A stretch of DNA of 64,000 nt from Tiliqua scincoides (lineage: Eukaryota > Chordata > Lepidosauria > Squamata > Scincidae), in the NCBI RefSeq assembly GCF_035046505.1, contig NC_089829.1, forward strand, positions 10,007,396 through 10,071,395, in the 5' to 3' direction. Position 1 is the stretch's first letter, and every line of letters starts with the position of its first letter. Both the position numbers and the translations under genes were made by a program. Below are positions 29,236-42,869 of the stretch, piece by piece. A model generated the notes under the pieces. It ran no database searches and had not been told where the DNA came from. It saw nothing but the letters and a program-made list of their open reading frames with translations.

Positions 29236-30255
29236 CAGAGTTTCTCAAACTGTGGATCGGGATCCATTTGGTGGGTCTGACCCCATTTCTGGAGGGTCCT
29301 GCAGGCCCTCCAATGATGGAAGCATCAGATGACTGATTGTCTCAAGTCCCTGAGGCGATTCAGAAATCAGACAGCGGCTAACTGCCCTGCAAAGAGCTGA
29401 GCTCCTGCAGTTTGCAAGCTTGTGTAAATACAGGGAAAACAATGTTTGTGTGTATTTTTTCTGGTGTGCTTTCCCGCCCCCCCAACTCCATCAATGACAG
29501 GTATTGGCTGTAGGTGAAGGCTGGGTCACTAACTAAGGGGGCGATACAACACTTCCAGCACCAGCCCAACGCCAGTACTGAGCATCACAAATATGCCATA
29601 AAGCATGTCTGTGACACGGCACCAGGCGGGCACTGGTGCTGGGTCAGCATGAGCCCGAGTTGAGTCAGTGCCGTTCAGCGGCCAGTCAGATGCTGCCTGG
29701 CATACTGTGTGAGTGCTGGGTGGCAGAGTGGTAAGTTGGGTGGGGGGAGGCATTGGGATGGGAGCGGGTGGATGGAAAGGTGGGGCAGAGGGGGGGGAGT
29801 ATGGCAGGGCTCCACTAGGTCCAGAGTCTCGGGGATCCAGAGCCTCTGCTCCACTAGATCCAGAGCCCCTATTTAGCCAGAGCAAAGTAGCCCCATTGTG
29901 GGGGCTCTTCCGTTATCCAGGGGAAGGGGACAAATGTCCCCTTCTCCAGAGGAGCTGCTGGCAGCTGCTTGGCATCCACTGGATGCAGCAGCAGCCATTT
30001 TGGCAGCCCTGGCTGTCGGGCAATGTAGGTTTAGGCTGCCCATCTCTCAAGCCTTGAGGCTATTCATTAAGGCTGCCTTATTATGAGAAATGGATCGAGG
30101 TTTTTGCATATGAATAAATATTTGCAAATAAATAAATAAATAAATATTATTTCTTTCTAAATCACCCTTTTTAAAGTCTTGCAAAGCTAGGTGGGTCCTA
30201 AAAGAGAGTTGTTTTAAAAAGTGGGTCCTGGTGCTAAAACATTTGGGAAACACTG
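29236..30255. mobile_element. hAT-like element, family H1, long composite copy
   Basis: Left end CAGAGTTTCTCAAACTGTGG; right end AAAACATTTGGGAAACACTG. About 1 kb because another repeat (about 29540-30020, rich in CAGCACTGG and CCAGAGCC motifs) lies inside. An (AAAT)n run lies near 30120-30147. Confidence 0.6.
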
Positions 30256-30359
30256 TAATGGGTTACGTGATGGATAGCTGCTCTGTTGCTACAAGCTGCC
30301 ATACATAAGAACAGAACCCTCATATATGGAAGGCACATCTCTCTGAATCTTGGATGTTG

Positions 30360-30622
30360 GGGAGAGGCAATGTGATGTAGTGGTTTGAGTGGTGGACTAG
30401 GGGAGACCCAGCTTCAAATTCCCAGTTGCCAATATTCTTCTGTAGGCTACTGAAGTACTCACCAGATCTCTCAGATCTGACAGATTGCAATCCTAGACAC
30501 ACGTTCCTGGGAGCAAGCCCCATTGAACACAGTGGGACTTTCAGTAGGACTGCGCTGTCCATCAAACGTACCTCACAGGATTGTCATAATACAAGCATGG
30601 CAAGGAGGGAATGCGTGTCATG
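30360..30622 (+). repeat. tRNA-type SINE relic with nested palindrome
   Basis: TGATGTAGTGGTTTGAGTGG and CAGCTTCAAATTCC look like A- and B-box regions. A family R palindrome (30483-30556) interrupts it. The retroposon at 30642 follows directly. Confidence 0.5.
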
Positions 30623-30641
30623 CATTGAGACAGCCTTATAG

Positions 30642-31075
30642 CTGTTGGCATCCTTTAGTCTCGGAAGACTATGGTATCGCGCTCTGAATGGTGGCTCTGG
30701 AACAGAGTGTCCTCTCCAGTGCGCGAAGCCTGGGTAAAGTAGGTATGGAGGACAGGCTGCTACCCATGCAGCAAATCCCCCCTCTCCACGTCACTGAAAT
30801 GGTCCAATGGAAAGGCAGAGGCCAATACGGTTGGTTCCAGTGGCGTCGCAGGAGTTGCCAGAACGTGACTGTGCTCAGCCATGAACTGCCTCAGGGACTC
30901 CGGCTCCTGATTTTGCCTCAAGGTTGATTCCTGAAGCCTTTTCCTTAACTGGATGTAGCCACAAGGCAGTGGAGGTTTGGGATCAGAGTTTTCCTTCTCT
31001 CAGATGAGCTGCCTTCCCAGGCCGATGAGCCCGTTTAGTTGCCTCTTACAAGTACAGCCAAACTGAGGGCCTATT
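30642..31075 (-). mobile_element. Short retroposon sharing its 3' end with the RTE-like LINE (copy 2)
   Basis: 434 bp on the minus strand, flanked by CTTATAG on both sides (30635-30641 and 31076-31082). Its 3' end is CGATACCATAGTCTTCCGAG ACTAAAGGATGCCAAC, nearly the terminus of the LINE at 4512-5440. Its body has no protein similarity and matches the copy at 38211-38700 in inverted orientation. It is slightly 5'-truncated relative to that copy. Confidence 0.75.
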
Positions 31076-31239
31076 CTTATAGGAATCAGGAATAGTCATA
31101 AAATGTCTGCTGCCCTGAATTCCTGATATCAGTAGCTGCCCGTATATTGTCAGGCTTTTGGTCTAGTCAGCTCAACATTCTCTGCTGTTGAAAGAAAAAG
31201 TGACTCGTTGGAAAGCTTAATGTGGGATTTCTCTAGGGA

Positions 31240-31440
31240 AAATTGGGACCCAGCATTTGAGTCAACCCAGAATCTGACCTCCGCAGGCAGCGAGTTCCAC
31301 AGACCCATAATTTGCACATTGTTGTATGTGAAATAAGATTTCTGCTCCCCTTACGGCTCTTTCCAGACTCCAAGGATTGATGTGATCTCCCATCTTTGTG
31401 GAGCATCTGAGAACAGACGCCATGGAGCTCAGAGTTCCTT
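31240..31440 (-). mobile_element. CR1/L3-like relic, antisense
   Basis: GGCAGCGAGTTCCACAGACC and ATGTGAAATAAGATTTCTGC resemble the antisense of the conserved 3' coding region of old CR1/L3 elements. Heavily decayed. Confidence 0.4.
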
Positions 31441-33268
31441 TCTCTTGGGGGCCGCATCCGTTCTCCACAGCATCAAGTGGGTTAGCTGGGTTGCATGCAA
31501 AGATGCAGGAGCCTTTTCTCCAAACCTCCCAGGACTCAAAGCCACTCGCAGCACTGATCTCAGAAGCAGCTTCCAGAGACTTGCAACTCTCTCCACCTCT
31601 CCAAAGATTTGAGATCTGATGCGTTTAATAGTTTGTTCTGCAATTGACAAATGCTGACTGAAAGTAGCTCCATCCAGGACAGAGGAGTCCACTGCTCTGG
31701 AGAGAGCAGGCCCTGCCCCTTTTTTCATACTGCGCTGCTGGAGGTTTACAGAAGGGAAAGGGGGTTTAAATACCCTTTGGAAGCCTCCTGCTCTGTGCCC
31801 CTCTCACTGGATACAACCTGAACCTATTTTGGCATCAGTGGGGGTGAGGGTGGAGGAGAGAATTGGGGTGTGAGAATTGCTGCTACGTGCAACCCTGCGG
31901 ATATAAGCTAATTAAGGATGTCATCAGGATGGAAGAATGTGGTCTGGAATAGCCTTGTTTTAGTGTGCAGCTGTGTGACTTGGTGGCTGGCTGGCTTTAG
32001 GAGGAGCATTGATGTGCCTGGTCTTGGCCCAGGATTAAGGGAAATCAGATTGTGGAAGGACAGGGGATGTTGCTCAAGGAGGGATAATGGGGAGAGCGAA
32101 AGGGAAATGTTCTCATGCTGAGGGAATGTCTGGGACCGGGGCTGCACCATCATTATAGTACAGGAGGAACATAGAGATGGCACTCAGTGTGTGTCCATGG
32201 GGGGGGGGGGATACAAATACAGGCAGGAGGTGATACAGGGAAACAAACGTGGTTCCATTCAGTGGGGGCGATATAGACAGGAGGTCACACAAGTGGAATT
32301 TTCATTTTTCTTCCAGGGTGTGACAGTCAGAGGCTTGACCAGGGTTCCCCAGGAGCTTAGCCTGTGGCTTAGAAAGGCAGTGTCCTGTTGTCTATTCTGC
32401 ATGTAGGACAAGTTCTGTGAAACGGCTCATCACACCAGGCTGGCATCCATATATGTTGGCACATACAGCTGGGTACTTGCGTGACCTGGCAATAACATTT
32501 ATATTGCCATTTATAAGGATGTGGTATAGGCATTATTAAAAACAAATAATAATAAAAGGTTGATCCATCACAGGTGCTTCCATCGTCTCCTCTCCCAGCT
32601 GAGCTCTGGCTGACCATCTGCACCACTGCTGGCAGGAAGAGGCTGAAGCACCACAGGGACTCAGTCTTGGCGTGCCAATGGGGGTTTTTCAAGGTCTGCC
32701 CTTCTCTGGGTGACACTGATGTGGTGGCACCAGACCTCCCAGAGTGGCTGTGCCCAGCTGCCCCCAACCTGCTCCCACTTGGACAGAGAGGTTCACAGGG
32801 CTCTGGGGAGGCCAGTACCTTCCCCTCACTCCTACTGGCTCTTAGAAGCTGCCCCTCCCCAATCCCACATTGTATTGAAGGTGGCTGCCCCCTCCTCCCA
32901 CGCTTGAATGCCAGTCACGACAGAACGGAAAGATCAAGAACACAAAATGTATTGAAAATTAGCTTAAATTGAATTCCATGTGCCATTTTGGGTACGTACA
33001 GTTAGGCTGCCTGCTGACATTTCCAAAACTTCTGTGCTATTACAGGAAAGTCATCCTGACCAGCTGTGATCTTTTAATGGAAATCTCTGTGTTTTCCTTC
33101 AGGACCCTCCGCTTCGTATGGAGATGGCATTTGTCCCATCAGAATGGGCAAGGGAAAACCTCAGAAAACAGAATAGTGAGATATCTGAGCATATGCAGAG
33201 AAATATCCAGTTCCTCTCACCTTAATTTCTCTTATTATTTGGGAGCAGAGACTGTTTTCAATGTGCAG

Positions 33269-33392
33269 GGTTCAGTGTCCTTGTATAAGGTCACTGTGCA
33301 TACCATGGAGGAACGGGCTGTTCTGGATCCAGGCCAAAAGTCTCTGCTCAGGGAAGTCAAGGTGGATGATTCTGGGATTGTGTCCCCCTTGG
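33269..33392 (+). pseudogene. KRAB A-box exon relic
   Basis: KRAB is the transcriptional repression domain at the start of many tetrapod zinc-finger proteins; it recruits TRIM28. After an ATGTGCAG acceptor-like site this stretch reads SVSLYKVTVHTMEERAVLDP GQKSLLREVKVDDSGIVSPLG, then GTAAGA, a donor. This aligns along its whole length with the A-box consensus (…FEEEWxLLDPxQRxLYREVMLENYxxxxSLG). Its 124 bases are close to the usual A-box exon size. Key residues are altered (EEW is ERA, LYREVM is LLREVK), so it is probably dead or strongly diverged. The nearby zinc fingers run on the opposite strand, so this exon cannot simply belong to them. Confidence 0.65.
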
Positions 33393-34182
33393 GTAAGAGT
33401 TAAGTTCACACTGAAGCTCTTTCCACACTCCAAGCATGTGGGTGGGTTGCGGAGGGGAGGAAGGAGGAACCAGACAAGAAGAGGCCTGGGAGACGTAAGA
33501 CAAAGTATTTCTATTTAGTCCAAGGAGAGTTAAGGGGCATGTCAGACCAGAAAACCTAGGTTAGTCTCCGGCATACTTTAGTGCCACCAAGATCTCTGTT
33601 TTCTGTGGTGAGATGCAAATCCTGTTGGTTTCTCTGATGGTAAGAAAAAACTCAAAGTTTGGAGAAGAAGCCTGTTTCAAAGCTGTTTCATTGGGCCTGT
33701 GCACAAAGCATCTAACAACATGATCAACAGAGAACAAGCATATCCAAGCCATTGGATTAGACCAGCAGAGACCCCTCCGACTAGTATTTCTAACTTTTAA
33801 AGCCAGCAGAACACAAAACACATTTGGACCTCATTCTTCCTTTTAGTCACAAACAACATTTCCCTTATGAACAAAACTGTTGCACTGTTTAGTGTTTTGG
33901 ATACAGTTGGACTTTGTACCTTGAACACTCATGTCGTAATTTAATAGTGAAGTGCTTAATAAGAATGAGTACCTTATAAACTTACTTCATTTTGCTCTAT
34001 CACCGCCCTCAACCTGCCTCCTGCTCATCACACCCTGCACCACCCCTCAGCTCCACCACCTTCAGCCCCCTTACATGTTTTCTCCCGTGTGGGTTCAGTG
34101 ATGTGTGACCAGGTTTGAGCTCTGACTGAAACACTTGCCACTCTCCAAGCATTTGTATGGTTTTTCCCGTGTGGGTTTTTCA

Positions 34183-34412
<230 letters not shown>

Positions 34413-34429
34413 ATGAGCAGACAGCCCAA

Positions 34430-35178
<749 letters not shown>

Positions 35179-37678
35179 TTAAAAGAGAGGTAAGATGTGT
35201 GCTTGAGCTGAAACTCTTTCTCCACTCCCAGCATCGATGTGATTTCTTCCCTATCTGGATTGTGTTGTGTTTGTTACAGGAGGATTTACAGCTAATTGTT
35301 TCCCCATTCAAAGGATGCTTTTCGCCCCTCTTTCCCTTGTAGTGTTCCTGTGGGATTGGAAATTCATGGAAGTCGTAACCCTGAGGAACAACAGAACTGC
35401 TCCTCCAGACAGGAGCTGGGCTTCTTTCCTGCCTCCCTGATCCATCTTGTTCAGTAACACAGGTGTCTCCTTTTTTGCTCCTTTTCTCATGGGACAAATG
35501 CCAGCCCTGCATAAAGCTTGGGGGCCTGAAGGAAAATGCCGTGGACCTTCATGGAGTGAGCACAGCGACAATATCAGTGGCCCAAGGTGGGAGGCAGGAC
35601 AGATTGCCTGTGATTCAAAATCGGTCTAGGCAACATTGGAAGACTTTTGGAATGTTGAATGTCACAAAGACCTCATTGTTTGGGGAAGAAAAGCAGGCTG
35701 CTGGAGCTCTTTTCAAGGAAATCTGGCGCTCCTTTGGGTCATCCTGAAGCTGTAGGAGGCTGGCAGATGTGATTATTCCAGATTTTTCTATCCTGGGTAT
35801 TTCAGTATGCAGTTGTTTTCTACTGTATCTTTACTAAGCTTTCAAATGCTGGATTTTATCATCTTTCTAATACATTAGGCCGTTATGGAGATTTTTCTGT
35901 ACACGTGTCAGTATTCACGAACAATATTTATATGTGATCTGCCCCTTACCTGAGCAGGCTGCCCAGATTCTGTTTCTGCTCCATGCGGAAGAGGAGACTG
36001 TCTGGAACGTGACACCGAAGCCGTTCCTCTCCCTGTGCTGGAGACAAACGTGATGGAAGACTTTGGTCAACAAGATGCCTCACCCCACAGGGATTCTGCC
36101 GGCAACCGCCCCAAACCCAGAGCCCCTTGCCCAGTCCCGCTACTCCCAGGAAGAAAGTAGATGCAAGCACCCAGGGAACTCTTGAGAGAATATGTATTCA
36201 CTCACGGAAAGTACAACTGACAGGGATTCTGCCCTCCACACCCTAATAACCTCAGAGGGGAGAGCCCCCCCTCTCCTCCAGCAAGGCTCTGCTTCTCTAA
36301 GGCAGGCCAAGGGTATCCACAGCAGGCAGGTCTCGAAGGCAGCCAGAGCCAAAGGACCAGCAGCAGAGCCAAGCCGAGCAGGGGGAGCAGGTTGCTTCCA
36401 AAGGCCTGGGCTTTGCACATGGTTCGCAGGCTTTGCACAAGGCCCTCTGTAGGCCTCAGGTCTCCACTCAGGCCTGCCCTTTCTTACTCTACAGGCTTCC
36501 ACAGTCTTGGGGGGAAGTCAAGCAGGGGCCAAAGCAAGAGCTCCGAAGTCACTGTGGAGGGTGAAGCCCCCAAACCACACTTGACCCTCTGAGTGTCACT
36601 CCTTGAGCCTCTTCCGATCCTCCCTCTCTGATCCAAAAGGCCCGACTGAGGGGAGCCCCACATGGCCGGATTCCTTTTCTCCCCCCCTTCCCTCCTGCCC
36701 CCTTCTCTCTTCCTCCCCACCTGTCCAGCCGCGTCCCTCCTCTCCAGGAAAGCCCCTGCAAAAGGAGGTTCTGCTCAGCCTTTCCAGGCCCACCAGTGGA
36801 GGCTTCCCTCCTTCCAGGCCTTCCCTCCGCTGCCTTCTCTGCCTCGCTTCCATCCTCCTACTGCCTTCCCACCTCCAAGCCCAGTCTGTGAGAGTGCAAC
36901 TTGGTGTGATGGAAAAACCCCTGGGGTGGGACGGACTGGGAATGACTGGCGAGGAGCAGGCGAGACCCACAGAATCCGGAGGACGTTTGGGGAAGATTTG
37001 GTGCTTATGCAGAGACAGAAGAGGACAGTATCCAGCAGGCAGCAAACTCATGGACTACGTGTTTCAGCCCCTGTCTCGGTCCCCCATCTGTCTCTCCACA
37101 CCCAACTGCCAACTGCCCTTGTCTTTTGCACATGGCACCATGAAGTTGTCTCCTGTTCCTGAGGCTGCCAGGTCCCTCTCTGGTTCAAGTACCCATTAAC
37201 TCTTGCAGCTCTGAAGCATTCTAAAGCTTTCCCCACATGAGCATCTCATAAGATGGGGGCTTTTCAGTGCCAGGTAACCTCCCGGAACTGGGATCATGAG
37301 AGCTGATGGGATCCATGACCCTGTTTTGGAGATGCAGGGGGTGGAGGGGGGTTGGGTGCTGAGGGGCTCACCCTGCTTGGTCCTCCTCAGTCCCTTCCTG
37401 GAAAGAGATCAACTCTCTGTTGCAAAAATCTCTTGCCCCCAGGAGACGTTGCCTTGTGGAGAGAGTGTCCCAGAAAGGAAAGCGCCAAATCCCGACAAGC
37501 AGTTAAAAGATAATTAACAGTTTTTACTTAAAATAATACTGGGTAAAAGTGTGAGGAGGGGTAGGAATATGGAATCAGAAGGATAAGGTAAGTACACCAA
37601 CAATCTCACACCACCTGCATTCACCTAGGGCTGATTCAAGCCAGCCAGCAGCAGAGAATCTGTCTCAGGCAGTGGCTT

Positions 37679-37867
37679 AGCTAGAGGTGGGCAAAGCACT
37701 AAGTTTTGCAGGGAGCCTCATCGCAGCATGCAAGCGGCCTCATGATCCAGGCATACGCCTCTGTAAAGCTCCCACCGCCCAGAATGACTCTGAAGGGGGG
37801 GTGGGAGGGGTCGCTTACACGCTGCGGTGAGGCTCCCTGCAAAACTTAGTGCTTTGCCCCCCCCAGC
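37679..37867. repeat. Palindromic element, family U (complete)
   Basis: Arms of about 55 bases: GCAAAGCACTAAGTTTTGCA GGGAGCCTCATCGCAGC at 37691-37730 is the inverse of GCTGCGGTGAGGCTCCCTGC AAAACTTAGTGCTTTGC at 37821-37857. Probably a small non-autonomous DNA element; superfamily unknown. Confidence 0.75.
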
Positions 37868-38128
37868 TACACCACAGGTCTCAGGTCTCGGGGGCTAGAT
37901 GCAGCCCGCAACAAGCCTCTATCCAGCCCATGGCAAGCCTCTGGACCCCTGAGAGCCTCTGGCCTGCTCATCCGAATGTGACCAGAACTGTGCTCCAGTT
38001 GCGTCTGCCGGGTGTTCTGAGAATGCGTCTTCTTAGAATGCCTTCTAAAGGCCTAAGAACATCACTTCCTGGTTCTCCTGAAAAACCAGAAGTGATGTTT
38101 TTGGAATGCCTGAAGGTCTCAGGCTGTC

Positions 38129-38210
38129 TGACAGCCCAATCCTATCCACACTTTCCTGGGAGTAAGTCCCATTGACTCGAATGGGACTTACTTCTGAGTA
38201 GACATGCATA
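38129..38210. repeat. Short palindrome, family R, split by a retroposon
   Basis: AGCCCAATCCTATCCACACT ... AGTAAGTCCCATTGACTCGA ATGGGACTTACT ... AGACATGCATA. The right terminus reappears at 38701 as AGACATGCATAGGATTGGGC, after the 490-bp insertion. Confidence 0.85.
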
Positions 38211-38700
38211 CTGGGGATGCATGGGGATACTGGGCTGGGGATAAGAATAGGCTCTCAGTCTGGCTGTACTTGTCGTAAGAGGCGACTAAACAGCCACCGG
38301 GTAGGTGGGACTCGTCAGCCTGGGAAGGCAGCTCATCTGAGAGAAGGAAAACTCTGGTCCCAAACCTCCACTGCCTTGTGGCTACATCCAGTTATGGGAA
38401 AGGCTTCAGGAGTCAACCTCGAGGCAAAATCCGGAGCCGGAGTCCCTGAGGCAGTTCATGGCTGAACACAGTCACGTTCTGGCAACTCCTGCGACGCCGC
38501 TGGAACCAACATATTGGCCTCTGCCTTTCCATTGGACCATTTCAGTGATGTGGAAAAGGGGGATTTGCTGCATGGGTAACAGCCCATCCTCTACACCTAC
38601 TTTACCCAGGCTTTGCGCACTGGAGAGGACACTCTGTTCCAAAACCACCATTCAGAGTGCGATACCATAGTCTTCCAAGACTGAAGGATGCCAACATGGC
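38211..38700 (+). mobile_element. Short retroposon sharing its 3' end with the RTE-like LINE (copy 1)
   Basis: A 490-bp unit between perfect 11-base duplications AGACATGCATA (38200-38210 and 38701-38711), so it inserted by target-primed reverse transcription. It starts CTGGGGATGCATGGGGATAC, contains GTCGTAAGAGGCGACTAAAC, and ends GCGATACCATAGTCTTCCAA GACTGAAGGATGCCAAC. That 3' end matches the terminus of the LINE at 4512-5440. There is no frame. It looks like a non-autonomous partner that uses the LINE's machinery. Confidence 0.8.
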
Positions 38701-38711
38701 AGACATGCATA

Positions 38712-38872
38712 GGATTGGGCTGTCAGGCTTTCAAATGTAAATTTTGTATTTAAAATTTATATTTAATTTATATTTAAAATATTTAAAATTTATTTATTTT
38801 TCCGGCCCTCGACACCCTGCCAGATATTTGATGTGACCCTCTGGCCTAAAAGTTTAGAGACCCCTGCTTTAT
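38712..38872. mobile_element. hAT-like right end
   Basis: Ends AAAAGTTTAGAGACCCCTG, the inverse of a CAGGGGTCTCTAAACTT terminus of hAT type; the interior is AT-rich. The left end is not resolved. Confidence 0.4.
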
Positions 38873-41800
38873 CACAGTGTTTATAGATCTCCCCAATATA
38901 CGCATAAAAGCCGAATATGAAGAACCAAGAGCTTTCCCGTCAGCTCTGATTTGCTTTGCTTCTCTGTGCAGTGGATTTATTGATCCAGTAACCCACAGCC
39001 AATATTTTGCTTAGAGTCATAAAAAAAGACTCTTCCTAAATTAAGTGGGACCTGGAAATTTTCACAGCACAGGGAGGCGCACGGAGACTTGTCAGAGCTC
39101 CTTAGCGTTTAATGACTGTTTGCAGTGAGAGGAATGTTAAATATAAGGGTTTTTTTTTCCTCGAGTCCCAGTGCCTCAGTCAATCATTTTCCTTTCCAGG
39201 TTGCGATGCCTACCCACGCAGGCTGCATGGTTCCCATAAGGGAGAATTCCTCTGGCCCAGTGAAACTCATGGCTAAGGGTGCTTCTACAACAGGACGTTG
39301 GAATGCTGCTGTGACATTGCTCTCAGGTGGGCCCAGAAGTGAAAACAGCAGTATCCACCTGCTCACACTGGGTCTCGCTGCCACCTGAGGTATGCTCAGT
39401 AGGGACACAGGGCAGGGTCTTGTCAGTGGCAGGCCTCTGCAAACCAAATACAAGGAGTGGTCAGCACAGCCTGAAGAATACAGGAAGATGCATAAGATGA
39501 AATAGCTGATGTAGGGTTTCATGTCATTGGTTAATACCATTGGATCAATTATCTGAAAATGTTCATTTAACAATGCAAAACAAAAAATCTCCCATGAAGC
39601 TCCCTGGGTCATCTTGGACCAGTCACTATCTCTCAGCCTCATGTACTTCCCTGGCCCTCAGGAAGGCTTCTAAAGGCATTAAGACATCACTTCCGGTTTC
39701 CTCCGTGAAATGAGAAGTAATTTTTTTTGCCTTCCAAGGCCTTTACAGGTCTTGGGGGGGGGGGGGTCAGGGAGGCAGCATGCTGCCTCAGACCTCCTCT
39801 AAGTGAAAGGCCTTGGATGGCACAGGGGGGATACTGCAGGGTTGGGGTGCACGGCAGTGCAATGCCACCACCCCAGCCTTACGTCCAGGGTATTTGTCCC
39901 CCTTCTCCACCCTCAGGTATGCCACTGCTCCCAGGCTCTACCAGCCTGAACAGTGGAGAGTCTCCTGTCTCTCCACTGAAATCTTAAAGGGGTGGAGTGA
40001 GAGCAGCTTGGAGAGCTTCTTGAGAAATGCCTCCATCTTTGTTTACCAACAATGCAATGTTCTCATCTCTGCTCATAGATACATACAGGTGGTGGGTGCT
40101 AGAACAGCTGTGGTAGGATGCTCTTACTACCAGTAAGTAAGCTCCCCCTAGGCAGTAGCAGTAGCAGCTGCAGCTTGGAGTACTTACTGACAGATGCCAT
40201 CTTTTTCTTAACCAGAGCCTCAGGAGTCTATTGTGAGTCCTTTGATGGCCCTTGGCCAGTGCCTCAGTTGCCTGACGCAGCCCCTTGCTTCTGGTTCAGG
40301 GTCACTTAGCTGGCATGCCCAGGCTCTGGTCTGATGATAGGACCTCGGTTGGGGTCAGTGCTGGCCCCTACCTTCTGCCCAGCCCTTCCCTACTAGAATT
40401 AGGTTGCAAACCATTGCTCAGTGTGGGAATCATGACAGTGGTGGGTTGGCAGCAACATCATCTGGATTCTCTGTAAAATGGCAGCCAATGCACAGAAGCA
40501 ATCCCAGACAAAATGGCCAGCACGGAAGCAATTTAAGACAGCACTCCTATCAGTACTGGTGACAGGGTACTAGAGGTCCTGAGGCAATGCCCTGCATTGG
40601 GCCTCCCCACTGTGTGCCTTGTCTGTTCCCTGTTGGTACATTGGGTGCTATGACTGCAGCCAGTACTGGGGGTTCAGTAGTCATTCTGGCCAGGTGGGCC
40701 ATCTCATGGGCGTGGGGCCCCAGTGCCCAACTTGGCCAATTCCTGATGCCATCCCAGAATCCTCTGCACACTTCTATGGGAGTCAGTCTCACTCAGCACA
40801 GGGGGACTTGTTTGCTTCTGAGTAAACATGCACAGGACCACACAGTGATTCTCAGCAAGGAGAGCCCTTCCCTGGTTTCAGCAACATAGCAACTTGCTGT
40901 TTCAGCTGTGCCGATGTCATTTTAGCAGGGATTTTAGGAATTGGGGGGGGGGGGGGAGCGACAGGAATTGGGGCCAGATCTCTTGGGTGTTGGGAGGGCA
41001 AGGTTCATCTTTCTTCTGTGTCCACCTCCAGGTTTCTACACAGCACAGTACGCAGTATTGAGAAAGTGGACCCTATCACTTTGGAGGTTGTGAATGAGAA
41101 TGTGTACTTTGGCAGCCTACAGCAAGATTCATGCCACACAACAAACAGTGAGAGACAGGGCCCTCCTCAGGACCAGGCTCTCATGCCATTGACCCATAGG
41201 ATGTGCCAAGAAAGTTGAGATGCATAGCCTGCAAAGGACAGGCTCTCTCCCTCTCTCTGTCTCTCCATTCCAGTTTGGAGGAAGCTGAGAACACAAGGTG
41301 AAGTGAAGTCAATCAGTCACTGGGGTCCTGGCTTATCTTTGTGAATAACAGTCTGTTCTTGCTGGGATGTGGGTTGTCATGGTGATGGAAAGAAGAGCTA
41401 GGATTCCAAAGCACCAGGGGAAGGGAAAAGTCCATGAATCGCTGACCCAAGGGAGTTACTTTTCCGCAGGTGCTTTGGGGAACAGAAGGCAAATGCGGGA
41501 TGAGACCCTGTGATCCATGGCTCCTGCTCTATCTTCAGCTCTTTCCATTGATCGGTGAGTCGCTTGCCCCAAATGGCCACCGTATACCTTACTGGAACTG
41601 CTCAGCCCTCCCAAAGCTCTGAGCCACTTTGAAAATGGTGGCCGACAAACAGGGGAAATGGGTGACTCTTGGTCAACGTTTGACGACCTCACTGATCCTT
41701 AATTGGCAGAAGCTGGAGACACTCAAACCAGGTTTGAGTTGAGCCAGGACAGTCCCTCATTTCTGGCCCATGTCCCTGGAAAATTCACCACGCTATCCTC

Positions 41801-42144
41801 TTGCCTTTTGAGAATGCCTGGTTAAAATTTTGTTATCCTGCTTTTCTCAAATTGTCCTGCTTCCAGGTTCAGCCCCCTCCTCAGAGGCTATCAAAATTAA
41901 ATCCCTGAAAGTCGGATGTGCATGTCTCTTCTAGCGTTCATGTTTGCCAGTTCATGTGTGTGACCACTGAGGCATTATGCAGGTCACAGCTGCTGAGGTC
42001 TATTTTAAACTGTTGATGACAGACTGTAGAACAATTGTGTTTTTTCTAGTATTGAGTCAAGGGAACAGCCACCCCTCATCTTGGCATGCAAATCAGTGCA
42101 GGACAGGCCATTTGCAGAGAAAATGAATAAAGCATGCAATAGAT

Positions 42145-42677
42145 CAGTGTATCTCAAACTGTGGATCGGAACCCGATTTCTGTTGGATCCCACAGAGCCT
42201 CCAGTGAAAACAGGTGTGATGGAAAGATCTGATAACTCGTTGCCTCAAGCCCAGAGGCCGTCCAAAAATGAGATCACTGCTAACTTCCCTGCAAAGAGCT
42301 CAGCTCCTGCAGTTTGCAAGATAGCTGGGCTCCTGCTGTTTGCAAGATCATGCAAATATAGGAAGATAAATGTTGAAGCATCTTGTTGTGGTGTTCCCCC
42401 CCCCCCAAGCCAGTCAATGACAGGTAGTGATGGCAGGTGAAGGCTGGGTCATGTAACTAAACCCCTCAAGCCTTTGAGGTTATTCATTAGGGCTTCCCTC
42501 ATTACAAGAAATGGATCAAGTTTTTGCAAATAAATTAATAAAATATTTCCTGTAAATAAATAAAAATATTATTTCTTTCTAGATCACTTTTTTTTTTTTT
42601 AGTCTGGTAAAGCTAGGTGGGTTCTGGGTGTCATTTTAAAAAGTGGGTCCTGGTACTAAAAAGTTTGAGAACCACTG
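42145..42677. mobile_element. hAT-like element, family H1
   Basis: Left end CAGTGTATCTCAAACTGTGG; right end AAAAGTTTGAGAACCACTG. A TTTATT/AATAAATA-rich part lies near the right end, as in the copy at 29236-30255. Confidence 0.65.
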
Positions 42678-42689
42678 TGATGGAACTGA

Positions 42690-42869
42690 GGGCCCAGTCC
42701 TATCCAACTTTCCAGCACTAATGCAGCCATTACAATGGGGTGTGTGCTGCATCCTGTGGTGATGGGGGCAGTCATGGAGGCCTCCTCAAGGTAAGGGAAT
42801 GTTTGTTCCCTTACCACAGGGCTGCATTGAGACTGCATTGGTGCTAGAAAGTTGGGTAGGATTGGGCCC
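42690..42869. repeat. Palindromic element, family Q
   Basis: GGGCCCAGTCCTATCCAACT ... AAGTTGGGTAGGATTGGGCC, inverted ends, with inner hairpin around ATGTTTGTTCCCTTACC. Confidence 0.85.

Noticed and set aside
35946-36502. Upstream coding exons of the zinc-finger gene on the minus strand
   Set aside because: Short frames show no SCAN or KRAB similarity and no clear splice sites.
36596-37199. Overlapping 150-200 codon frames on both strands
   Set aside because: Strong pyrimidine/purine strand bias explains their length; no domain, no plausible splice context.
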